Of a stretch of 64,000 nt of DNA, positions 35,954 through 43,413 are shown piece by piece. Below the pieces are notes generated by a model, which had not been told where the DNA came from, did no database searches, and saw only the letters and a list, made by a program, of their open reading frames with translations. The stretch is from positions 36,123 to 100,122 of the forward strand of contig JAIBAM010000005.1 in NCBI GenBank assembly GCA_019695175.1, read 5' to 3'. The position numbers and the translations under genes were made by a program. How positions within the stretch are numbered: the stretch's first letter is position 1; each line of letters opens with the position of its first letter. The DNA comes from Bdellovibrionales bacterium (lineage in GTDB: Bacteria > Bdellovibrionota > Bdellovibrionia > Bdellovibrionales > UBA1609).

Positions 35954-36745
35954 TCAATTTTTCTCAATTTCCATGTTTTCCAATAAATCTGTCATCCGTT
36001 TAAAAAACCGACCCGCTGGAGCTCCAGCCATAATTCTTCGATCAAAATTCATGGTGAGATAAAACGAGACCACAGGCTGAATGCTTCCCTCTTTTACCAT
36101 GGGACGCGCTTCAACCCAACCATAAGAAACCCCCAATGGCCAAGACCAACAAGTATTGATCATATCCACACCATACTTAGAGGGCGAACTCAGCACAGCA
36201 GCCCCACCACGATATTTTTCCCATAAAAGTGGCACCATATAAGGGATTCGCATCAATAATTTTGAAAAATAATACGGGTACTTAGTTAGTCTCCTAATAT
36301 TTGACCAATTAGAGTTGGATGTCACCCCATGAGACTTTCGATCCTTAAGCCAATTATGAATCTCCTCCAAAGTCAAATGATCAACATCTCTTAAAATATC
36401 AACATAAGAGGCACTTAAAGAATCACTTACGTTTGTTTCCACAGCCACACCAAGATCAATTCTTACAAACTGCTGGATAAATGGGAAAATGGGTCGCCAA
36501 ATCCTTCTAGCAAAGCGACGGTTGGCATAAGGCAGTTCTTTTAAAGTCTGAGCCATTGCCTTAAGAACAAAAGCAGAATAGGTGGGTCGATTTTCCTTTG
36601 CATACTTGGAACGAATCATCTCAATTTGAGTCAAATCCACAAGGTTGACAAAACTGACCGTTCGTCCAAATCTAACTTCATAATCAACCATACCTTTAAA
36701 TAATTGTTCTAAAGGACTTGGTGAAACCATTTGGCTTCGTTCCAT
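35954..36745 (-). CDS. 2-oxoacid dehydrogenase acyltransferase-like (CAT-fold) protein lacking catalytic residues
   Basis: The 263-residue protein corresponds to the catalytic (E2) domain of dihydrolipoamide acyltransferases without lipoyl or subunit-binding domains. Fold features are FVNLVDLTQIEMIRSKY, PTYSAFVLKAMAQTLKELPYANRRF (each within the substrate-channel half), RIDLGVAVETN, and YLTMNFDRRIMAGAPAGRFF near the C-terminus. In active enzymes the last motif reads DHRVIDGA; here the aligned residues are DRRIMAGA, so the catalytic His is Arg and the Asp is Ala. The protein is therefore probably not an acyltransferase and may be structural, or it uses other residues. It starts at ATG 36745 after GAGGT. 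The nearest upstream gene, an arginase-family protein, is on the same strand 285 bases away. Confidence 0.72.
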   Translation of the reverse strand: MERSQMVSPSPLEQLFKGMVDYEVRFGRTVSFVNLVDLTQIEMIRSKYAKENRPTYSAFVLKAMAQTLKELPYANRRFARRIWRPIFPFIQQFVRIDLGVAVETNVSDSLSASYVDILRDVDHLTLEEIHNWLKDRKSHGVTSNSNWSNIRRLTKYPYYFSKLLMRIPYMVPLLWEKYRGGAAVLSSPSKYGVDMINTCWSWPLGVSYGWVEARPMVKEGSIQPVVSFYLTMNFDRRIMAGAPAGRFFKRMTDLLENMEIEKN

Positions 36746-36891
36746 GAGCTACCTCAAATTTAATATATTTATTAATTTTCAAGAAATAAACCCACATTGT
36801 CAAATGAGAGAATGATCCAGCATTTAATGGAATGCCAAAAACTTGAAGAGTCTTGTTACAACTTCTCCAGACCTCAACCTTAAAAATTTTT

Positions 36892-36911
36892 TGTTCAATC
36901 TCGATTGAACA
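36892..36911. promoter_or_regulatory. Perfect 20-base palindrome between the arginase-family and CAT-fold genes
   Basis: TGTTCAATC and GATTGAACA are perfect inverted repeats separated by TC. It lies 147 bases upstream of the CAT-fold protein start and 120 bases downstream of the arginase-family stop (both leftward). The length and tight spacing suggest a dimeric regulator site. A hairpin terminator for the upstream gene is possible, but a two-base loop and an A-run rather than a U-run afterwards argue against it. Confidence 0.45.
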
Positions 36912-37030
36912 TTGCAACTAAATGAAGACGAAAGTTTTTTTCAAATTGATAGTGATTCAGAATGCGATTGCTATTTGAAACCGCGACATAGCTGAATGGC
37001 ATCCGTTAAATTCTTTTTTAAAATCATGTT

Positions 37031-37915
37031 TCAAATATGTGAATAAACTTCCTTCAGTATTCGAGCGGACGTCAGCGCGGTTAACTTGAAAGTATCTAAC
37101 TGTGGCAAATGCTCTGAAATATCCATTCCGATAATCCTAAAGTGGTTGGAAATACTACGAATGAGATAAATCATATCATCTAGAGTCGGACGACCGGGAT
37201 AGGCTGCTTCGACTGCAGGAGCCGAAGATGGATCAATACCATCTAAGTCGATTGAAAGGTAAATGGAACCACATGCATGAAGTTGACTTCTTATTTTTTG
37301 GAAAACTCCACTAACACCTAGTTCTGGAAAATTGCTTGACCGGACGACATGGGGGTTCCATGTTTTGAGCCCTTTAGCTTCCAACGCATCGAGCTGCCTT
37401 AAGCCAACAATTGTGGTGTTGCAAGGAGAAAGACCCGGAAGACCAAAGGTATGACTAAGGATGGAGTTGTATGTGATTTTTTCTGAATGAACCGTATCCG
37501 GATGGGCATCGACATAAACAATTCCACAACCAGGGTAACGATCAGAAACGGCGGATAAGGCAGCATATTTGATAAGATGATCTCCACCCAAACCGATCAC
37601 TATTTTATCTTGAGAAAAAAAATCCGAGTAAGTTTGTTTTACAACTTCGATAGATTGCGCCGGTGTTAGTTCATTTAAGTCGAGGTTTCCGATATCAAAT
37701 AAATCAGTCCCTAAACGCAGATTATCAGGCAAGCCAGGTGACTCATTGTCCGCCTTGCGAATGGCATCAGCAGAAAAGAGGCCCAGCCCATCAAATTGCG
37801 GAAGAAGAGTTTGACCTACAAAGCTTTGAGAAACGCCAGCACCTTGGGTGTTTGCCCCAAACAGAACGGCTTTAGCCGATTCAAGAGATAGGGCCTGAGC
37901 GAAATTTAGTTTCAA
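37031..37915 (-). CDS. Arginase/agmatinase-family ureohydrolase
   Basis: The family hydrolyses guanidino compounds with a binuclear manganese centre. Metal-binding segments are all present: GLGGDHLI near residue 113, YVDAHPDTVH near 138, and LSIDLDGIDPSSAPAV near 220. The TTG at 37915 is chosen because GGAGG lies five bases upstream; the frame is open six codons further to TTG 37933, but that start has no such site. The 294-residue length fits. The substrate (arginine, agmatine, formiminoglutamate or other) cannot be told from these motifs, and no linked polyamine or arginine genes are nearby. Confidence 0.87.
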   Translation of the reverse strand: MKLNFAQALSLESAKAVLFGANTQGAGVSQSFVGQTLLPQFDGLGLFSADAIRKADNESPGLPDNLRLGTDLFDIGNLDLNELTPAQSIEVVKQTYSDFFSQDKIVIGLGGDHLIKYAALSAVSDRYPGCGIVYVDAHPDTVHSEKITYNSILSHTFGLPGLSPCNTTIVGLRQLDALEAKGLKTWNPHVVRSSNFPELGVSGVFQKIRSQLHACGSIYLSIDLDGIDPSSAPAVEAAYPGRPTLDDMIYLIRSISNHFRIIGMDISEHLPQLDTFKLTALTSARILKEVYSHI

Positions 37916-38097
37916 TGATACCTCCAATCGCAAGTTCTACAGCGCAAACGCTTAACGAGTTCTGTTGACTTCTATTTTTGTAAAGAATGTTGATTGTTTT
38001 TTTTCAAGTTTTTCAAAAATAAATTTTCTATCATAAGAAAGCAGTTTTTCAAAGTCTTCAAGAGTTTTGGTTTTTGGAAGCTCCGTAAGTATAAATT

Positions 38098-38600
38098 CTA
38101 AATATTTTTTTTGTTTTTAATATTCCAATTATTGTTTTTGATAAGGGCCTCTGCTGCCGCTGGCCCATGTCCATTATTGAAGCTATCCCTTTTGAATTCA
38201 TTTTCTGGTTGAAGAGTGTTAGCCTCGTGAACGTCAAGAAATTCTTTGGCTTTGGCTGCGCCAAGTTCCTTGGTAAGTGACCTTGACCATATAAAGTGAC
38301 TGAAGGCATCAGACTCGTCTTTCATATCTTGATTCGGAAAGTTGCGAGCGGAAGATTCTTTAGCAAGGTGCATCTGCTTATAGACAGTAATTGCATCATT
38401 TGGATTCGATGCAACCAGTTTCTTTTCGGCGGCAGTTAACACCGGATAATATATAAACTTTCCTAGAAGGTTTGGCTCTTCTTTAGCCCTACAAAGTAGC
38501 TCACATTGGTCTCTTGCACATGAACGTACCCATATCTGTCATCAATGTTGCACACTCAATTTCACAATTTTTGAACCTGGTTTTACTGTGCTATTTTTGA
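38098..38600 (-). pseudogene. C-terminal remnant of a polymorphic-toxin-like protein with a frameshift
   Basis: The downstream part is an open frame from a GTG at 38442 (114 codons), and the frame continues open upstream to about 38545. It contains DAFSHFIWSRSLTKELG at residues 45-61 of that frame, HEAN at 72-75 and DSFNNGHG at 86-93, a His/Glu/Asn pattern I associate with DUF6973-type domains at the ends of secreted or polymorphic-toxin proteins (from memory). Upstream, coding-like sequence with cysteines (CEIECATLMTDMG) continues in a different frame, and CARDQCELLC follows in the downstream frame. A one-base indel near 38515-38525 would join the two. No start or full N-terminal part remains. 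Confidence 0.5.
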
Positions 38601-38679
38601 ACTAGTCTATGAAATCCTGATCGGGTTGTTTTGCATGAGATGCAAACTCAAACACAGCACGAATATTAAGAGAAGGATT

Positions 38680-39171
38680 CTAAGCATAACGTAAACTATA
38701 TTGCCCGCCCTTAGACTGAATTTCAATTCTCTTGTATTTTATAAAATCTTTTTTGCCCTCGAACATATCATGAAGTTCATAATTTCTATCTTTCACAAGC
38801 GAGATAATGGCGAGTCGAACTAGGCGATCAAACTTGTCGTTCGCAGAGTTATTCTTAGCTTCAATTCGGTAGAGGTGGGCAGCGCTGGTATTGAGCAGTC
38901 TCGCAAATCTCTGGCCAGAGTAACCCTTCCATCTTCTCAAGAATCGAATTTCTTTTCCCGTGAGGGCTTTTTGCTTTTTCAGCAGTGCTTCGGCGATTGC
39001 GGCATCGATTTCTTCATGATTGCCATATTGGAGATATCTTTCTCCACAATTATCGCAGTGATAAACTTTAACTCCATGAACGAGGATATTGTCGAGACCA
39101 CTCACCTCATATTTGAGATTTTCTATCTTGGGTTTGAGATTCTTTTTGCTTTCACACATTGTGCATCTCAT
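38680..39171 (-). CDS. MqsA/YgiT-type antitoxin (zinc finger plus HTH)
   Basis: The 163-residue protein has a YgiT-type zinc finger with CTMC at residues 3-6 and CDNC at about 39-42, then an Xre/MqsA-type helix-turn-helix (GKEIRFLRRWKGYSGQRFA, LLNTSAAHLYRIEAK). In this family the N-terminus binds the toxin and the HTH represses the operon. GGGAG precedes the ATG at 39171, two bases after the stop of the upstream small gene, the toxin-first order typical of mqsRA-like pairs. A palindrome at 39494-39512 is a candidate operator. The C-terminal 50 residues exceed the classical MqsA length of about 131. Confidence 0.8.
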   Translation of the reverse strand: MRCTMCESKKNLKPKIENLKYEVSGLDNILVHGVKVYHCDNCGERYLQYGNHEEIDAAIAEALLKKQKALTGKEIRFLRRWKGYSGQRFARLLNTSAAHLYRIEAKNNSANDKFDRLVRLAIISLVKDRNYELHDMFEGKKDFIKYKRIEIQSKGGQYSLRYA

Positions 39172-39173
39172 AT

Positions 39174-39454
39174 TTAACTCCCTTTTCTGATCGTGGTAAT
39201 GGCGGCTATATTTTCGTGTTTAAAGACGTTGCATCCCACTCTGTAGTTCCTCGTTTCAAATCGATAAACATCTAAGCCATTCTTTATATGTTGCTCGACT
39301 CCAGTGCATGGTCCACCCAAGAGGGTATTCAATACGTCTCTGTGGTTCAGGCCGCGTTCTAACATCCTCTGCTTACAATGTTCTCGGATAATTAGACATG
39401 GGAGTATTGATTCAGCATCCTGCGGACTATCTTGGTGACCTCTTTTAAGCTCAT
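39174..39454 (-). pseudogene. DUF4258/RelE-fold-like toxin gene with an apparent frameshift
   Basis: An intact frame from ATG 39365 encodes 63 residues with QRMLERGLNHRDVL just around its start and the C-terminal signature YRFETRNYRVGCNVF then AAITTIRKG, as in DUF4258-type small toxins. These are normally about 85-100 residues. The same frame stays open upstream without a start (LIIREHCKQRM precedes), while a second frame begins at ATG 39454 with MSLKEVTKIVRRMLNQYSHV and stops at about 39392. Joining the two frames gives a toxin of normal length, so one base appears to be lost or gained around 39385-39400. It could be a decayed toxin, a sequencing error or a recoding site. The antitoxin downstream is intact. 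Confidence 0.55.
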
Positions 39455-39493
39455 TGTCTTGTCGGCAGAGTCCGAATTTGTTATAAGATCATT

Positions 39494-39512
39494 ATATGAT
39501 AACATATCATAT
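39494..39512. promoter_or_regulatory. Palindromic operator candidate upstream of the toxin-antitoxin pair
   Basis: ATATGAT-AACAT-ATCATAT is a perfect 7-base inverted repeat with a 5-base spacer. It lies 40 bases upstream of the leftward toxin start at 39454, the place where an HTH antitoxin of the MqsA type would bind to repress its own operon. The assignment is inferred from position and symmetry. Confidence 0.5.
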
Positions 39513-39548
39513 TTGTTAAAAATGACTCCTACAATAATTTAGGTATCT

Positions 39549-39572
39549 AACACATCTATATCCAACACATCT
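39549..39572. repeat. Direct repeat AACACATCT
   Basis: AACACATCT occurs at 39549-39557 and 39564-39572, 15 bases apart. It lies in the 323-base gap 39366-39688, which otherwise holds only the toxin 5' part and the palindrome at 39494. It could be a second regulator site or chance. Confidence 0.3.
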
Positions 39573-39688
39573 GGTCGACGTAAAAAAGTTGTCTGAGATA
39601 TATCAGGGGCTAGAAGGTACACAACAAATCAGGTTTTGAAATGAGTTCTAGTTATTATTTTTTTCTAAAAGAATTAATAGCTAAAATT

Positions 39689-40960
39689 TTATCTTATCAT
39701 GCCAAGCTGTAAAATATTCTTCGGCCCTAAACTTAAAAACTGTTTCGTCACACGATGATACCATCTTGGACGAAAAGATAGCTCTTGCAAAACTCTTTCA
39801 CCTGTCGCAATATCCCAAGCCGAAAATCCGTTCATTCCGCAAGAAAACAAAAAATGATCAAAGAAAAAATCACCACTTGGCCCCGCAAAGGATTTTGTAG
39901 TATGACCCGACTTTACGTCGACAATGCGAACTCCGGTACTGGTATAAAAATCGCCCTCAAGAGCATCAACTAAAAGAAGGTTTTCATTGATCCAAGCCGC
40001 AGAGGTTGGCCAATAATCCAGCTGAGCCAAACCCTTTCGGGAAGGGCCATCTTCAGATTCCCAAATATTTTTACGAAGCCAATCTTCCAAACTAAAAACC
40101 TCGGGCTTTCCAACTGGATGCCACACCCAACCGCTCGTATAAATCCATCTACCTTCTGGGGAAATCAACAAAGAGCCATAAAAGTAATCTAGAACATGTT
40201 GTTTCTTTTCCTCTTCTTTGAACTCGGGCCATTCTCGATCCGTCACACATTTTCCAGTTTCAACATCGGTGACATCCAACCGATTCCATTGGGTCGCATG
40301 TACCAAAAATGTTTTTCCATCCATTTCAAAAAACACAATGGGATAGATGCAATTCTCAGTATGATAATCATCACGCTTCAACTTGAAACAAATTTTTTCT
40401 GTAGTTAAATCTACCACACAACCGTACATACCGTAAGTGTTAGCAATGACTAAGAAACGTTGATTCGGCGAAAGTGAAGTTACGATCGGACGTGAAAAAT
40501 CAACTGGACCGCCGATGGGGCTTGAGGGTTCCACAAAATTACTGCCTTCATTGATGCGAATCAAACAACCAGCTGCAGTGACAGCCATCCAACGTGTATG
40601 TCCCGCATGGTAAAAAGGCTGAATATCTAAAATAATTTGATCATGAAGACCTGAAAAATATTGATAGGAAAACTCTAGTTTTAACTGCTCCTTCGCAATC
40701 AAAACCTCTGGTTTTCCCGTCACGCCTAACAAATTACATTTTTTTTCAATATCTGCGAATTCTTTCTCTGAAATCTTTTTTGTCTCAGAAAAACCATTTA
40801 AATCAACCTCATTCACCTCGGCTTTACACGCAGTACAGAGCAGGCTGTATTGCATACCTTTGCCAAGAAATAAGCGAAAGTAGCCCCTCTTTTCAGGAGC
40901 ATCTCCCTCTTCTTTACGGAGAAATTCTAATAAATGCAAACAGCAGGTTTTTAAATTCAT
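39689..40960 (-). CDS. Beta-propeller-like protein of unknown function
   Basis: I do not recognise a named family. The 423-residue product has no signal peptide. The N-terminal 90 residues contain CCLHLL and CTACK cysteine pairs. From about residue 105 to the end there are repeating beta segments of WD40/propeller character: FLVIANTYGMYGCVVDL, GRWIYTSGWVWHP, and FSAWDIATGERVL. The repeats suggest six or seven blades. Its neighbours (toxin-antitoxin and SDR genes) give no pathway. It is flanked by AT-rich gaps, as in accessory insertions. Confidence 0.7.
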   Translation of the reverse strand: MNLKTCCLHLLEFLRKEEGDAPEKRGYFRLFLGKGMQYSLLCTACKAEVNEVDLNGFSETKKISEKEFADIEKKCNLLGVTGKPEVLIAKEQLKLEFSYQYFSGLHDQIILDIQPFYHAGHTRWMAVTAAGCLIRINEGSNFVEPSSPIGGPVDFSRPIVTSLSPNQRFLVIANTYGMYGCVVDLTTEKICFKLKRDDYHTENCIYPIVFFEMDGKTFLVHATQWNRLDVTDVETGKCVTDREWPEFKEEEKKQHVLDYFYGSLLISPEGRWIYTSGWVWHPVGKPEVFSLEDWLRKNIWESEDGPSRKGLAQLDYWPTSAAWINENLLLVDALEGDFYTSTGVRIVDVKSGHTTKSFAGPSGDFFFDHFLFSCGMNGFSAWDIATGERVLQELSFRPRWYHRVTKQFLSLGPKNILQLGMIR

Positions 40961-41162
40961 TTTATATTCTTATATTTTTCAATAACTAAATAAATATTAT
41001 TATCATCAAAGTGCAACCATTTTGTGCCCAACTAATTATTCAAATCGCGTTTTAGGGTTCCTGACAATACGGTTTATAAAGAAGAACAAAATCAGATTGG
41101 AATTCAACCCAAACCACCACATCCATTTAGTGTAAATCGAGGTCAGACCGTCAGGAAAATCT
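40961..41162. other. Intergenic stretch with a coding-like minus-strand fragment
   Basis: On the minus strand 41036-41167 is an open frame without a good start; it reads KWMWWFGLNSNLILFFF and ends NPKTRFE before a stop, resembling the C-terminus of a membrane protein. It directly follows the SDR stop. It is too short and lacks a start codon with a ribosome-binding site, so it is noted only as a possible remnant. Confidence 0.25.
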
Positions 41163-41915
41163 TTAGAGCATCATTCCTCCAGAAACTTCAATTCTTTGTC
41201 CTGTAATCCAATGCGCCTTATCTGACAACAACATCGCAACCGCACCACCGATATCATCTGGCAAACCGACACGTCCCTGTGACGTTTGCGAAGCTAACAT
41301 AGCGTTTAAAACTTTATCATCTCTGACCCGTCCTCCACCAAAATCTGTTTCGATGGCTCCTGGTGCAATCGTATTTACAGAAATTTTTCTGGGTCCAAGT
41401 TCTTTGGCTAAATATCGTGTTAGAGTTTCTACAGCTCCCTTCATTGAAGCATAAGCTGAGTACCCAGGAAAAGAAAATCGAGCTAAACCAGAAGAAACAT
41501 TTAAAATAGCTCCCCCATTTTCTAACAATGGAAGAATTTTTTGTGTCAGTAAAAAGGGACCTTTGAAATGGACCGCAAATAAATGATCCAACTGCTCATC
41601 AGTAGTCTGATCAAAATTAGCATGGATACCATGACCAGCATTGTTAATCAAAAAATCTAATTTTTCTCGACCCCAATTTTTTAAATGAACATTCACTTGG
41701 TTAACAAAGTTTTCATAACTACTAAAGTTAGTTACATCTAAACGAAGAGCGATAGCCTGACCTTTTTTTTTCCGAATCAATTCTACGACTTCATTAGCGT
41801 CTTGTTCATTTTTAACATAAGTTATGATTACATTTCTCCCTTGATCGGATAGATGTAAGGCCATACTTCGACCAAGCCCCCGACTGCCACCAGTAATTAA
41901 TGCAGTTTTATTCAT
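41163..41915 (-). CDS. Short-chain dehydrogenase/reductase
   Basis: The 250-residue Rossmann-fold SDR has the cofactor loop ALITGGSRGLGRS near residues 5-17, NNAG near 90-93, the catalytic serine in LNVSSGLARF, YSAYASMKGAVE with the YxxxK pair, and the late APGAIETDF and GQRIEVSGGMML segments typical of classical SDRs. The residues after the second beta strand (TYVKNEQD) lean towards NADPH or NAD without certainty. It lies 15 bases after a tandem START-domain gene on the same strand, so the two form a small operon. The substrate is unknown. Confidence 0.9.
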   Translation of the reverse strand: MNKTALITGGSRGLGRSMALHLSDQGRNVIITYVKNEQDANEVVELIRKKKGQAIALRLDVTNFSSYENFVNQVNVHLKNWGREKLDFLINNAGHGIHANFDQTTDEQLDHLFAVHFKGPFLLTQKILPLLENGGAILNVSSGLARFSFPGYSAYASMKGAVETLTRYLAKELGPRKISVNTIAPGAIETDFGGGRVRDDKVLNAMLASQTSQGRVGLPDDIGGAVAMLLSDKAHWITGQRIEVSGGMML

Positions 41916-41930
41916 TATCCCCCCTTTTAT

Positions 41931-42893
41931 CTAAAAATTATTTAAATATAATTTGGCACTATACACATCTAGTTTATCAAAAGAACCAGTCCAACCCTGA
42001 GTCATACCAGCCTTTGCATTTTTAAATGTTTCACGCTCCTCAGGACTAGCTTCACCGTAAACTTCCCACTCAACCGTCACACGTGTTTGTTCCTGACCTT
42101 CTTGGTGAAAGGTCACTGTTGTTTTCATTACTTCAGGCCAAGTTGGAGCCATGGGATGACGGGATATGTTCCCATTTTTGTCCACAAAAATTTGTGTGTA
42201 AATTAATCGGCTTGGTTTAATCATTTCTAAGTATTTTGCTTTTCCATACATGGTTAAGCCATTGCCTGACATCTCGTAAAAAGACTCTCCTCCGGGGCGG
42301 ATATCAGCACTTAAATATTTTCCAATAAAACCTACAGGGGGGGTCCAATTCATAATGTGTTTTGGTTGAGTCCACAGCTCATAAATAGTTTCAATATCTA
42401 GGCAAAAAGAGCGATTGATAACAAAAATTTCTTTTCCTGAAGACTCAATCTCTAAAAATTCAGCCAATCGATCCCAAGTTGAATCCCCTCCGGCCTTCTT
42501 AATGAACTGACGAATTTCTGTTGCAGCTTCCGGAGTTGGCAAAGTCATTGTCATTTCCATTTTTGTTTTTTCTTTAAACTCAGTGAAGAACACAGTGACT
42601 CTGAAAAGGGGTGGTTTCTCTTCAAATCCCCCATGATCGTAAACCAATTTTTTGTAAAGTTCGACCTCCAAAAATTTAGTGTGATTGGGAAAATCAATTC
42701 CATCTGGACTGTGCATTGTATAGACCCAATCACCGCCCGGACGGACCTCTTTACGTTTTGTAGTCAAGGTAAAGCCCCTGGGGCCCCACCATTGCGACAC
42801 CTGTTGCGGATTTACCCAGGCATTCCAAACTTGTTTTACATTGGCCTTATATAATCTGGTAATATAAATTTCATTTAGTTTATTTGAGTCCAT
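41931..42893 (-). CDS. Tandem AHSA1/START-like (SRPBCC) domain protein
   Basis: The 320-residue protein consists of two SRPBCC domains in a row, each about 150 residues. The first has KANVKQVWNAWVNPQQVSQW, WWGPRGFT, GGDWVYTMHSPDG and MTMTLPTPEAA. The second has SFCLDIETIYELWTQPKH, PGGESFYEMSGNG and AGMTQGWTGSFDKL at its end. Single-domain relatives (Aha1-like, YndB-type) bind hydrophobic ligands or respond to antibiotics and are often paired with small regulators; a two-domain fusion is less common. It precedes the SDR by 15 bases. The role is unknown. Confidence 0.85.
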   Translation of the reverse strand: MDSNKLNEIYITRLYKANVKQVWNAWVNPQQVSQWWGPRGFTLTTKRKEVRPGGDWVYTMHSPDGIDFPNHTKFLEVELYKKLVYDHGGFEEKPPLFRVTVFFTEFKEKTKMEMTMTLPTPEAATEIRQFIKKAGGDSTWDRLAEFLEIESSGKEIFVINRSFCLDIETIYELWTQPKHIMNWTPPVGFIGKYLSADIRPGGESFYEMSGNGLTMYGKAKYLEMIKPSRLIYTQIFVDKNGNISRHPMAPTWPEVMKTTVTFHQEGQEQTRVTVEWEVYGEASPEERETFKNAKAGMTQGWTGSFDKLDVYSAKLYLNNF

Positions 42894-42993
42894 CCCGATT
42901 TATTACTCCTAAAAAATTTTTGTTTGTTTATTATTTTTCAGAAAAAAGTAACCAAACAACCTTAATTTTTAAAATCAAGCGAAGGATTTCAAT

Positions 42994-43408
42994 TTGTTCG
43001 AAAAAACTACGTTTCTCTTTGAAGATGTTCTTAATTTAATCGAACTAATTCAATTCATTTTACAAAAAAAAATACATGAAGGTCCAGTTCTAATCAAAAC
43101 CGATTGCAAACTTTTTAAATCCAAATACAACTAACATGAGACCACTTTTTGAGGCCGAATTAATAAACCCAGGCTTTCAGAAAAAACTCGCTCTATTCGC
43201 AACAACAGATTAGTACTTAAAATTCAAGCTAAAAGACAATGACATTAGCTTACGCAACCTCTCTGAACAGAGTCTAATCGATTTACAATTTATAGAGTTC
43301 CATAGAGAATCATATTTAACCATTAAAATTTATTTAATAACCGGTTTGAAAACAACGTATATAAATAAAAAATATATGTTATTTTTTGAACAGACTTTTA
43401 GAGGTTAA
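42994..43408 (+). pseudogene. Decayed coding-like frames upstream of the alpha-2-macroglobulin gene
   Basis: The 520-base gap 42894-43413 holds no track-length gene but has coding-like frames. A 46-codon frame from TTG 42994 (AAGGA site seven bases upstream) reads TTFLFEDVLNLIELIQFIL and ends at 43134. In another frame, ATG 43136 reads MRPLFEAELINPGF to a TAG at 43211, after which the same frame stays open to 43408 with KDNDISLRNLSEQSLIDLQF. A gene broken by a nonsense codon and a frameshift is the simplest reading; a chance open frame is possible. The rest of the gap is AT-rich with no clear promoter. Confidence 0.3.
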
Positions 43409-43413
43409 GAAAT

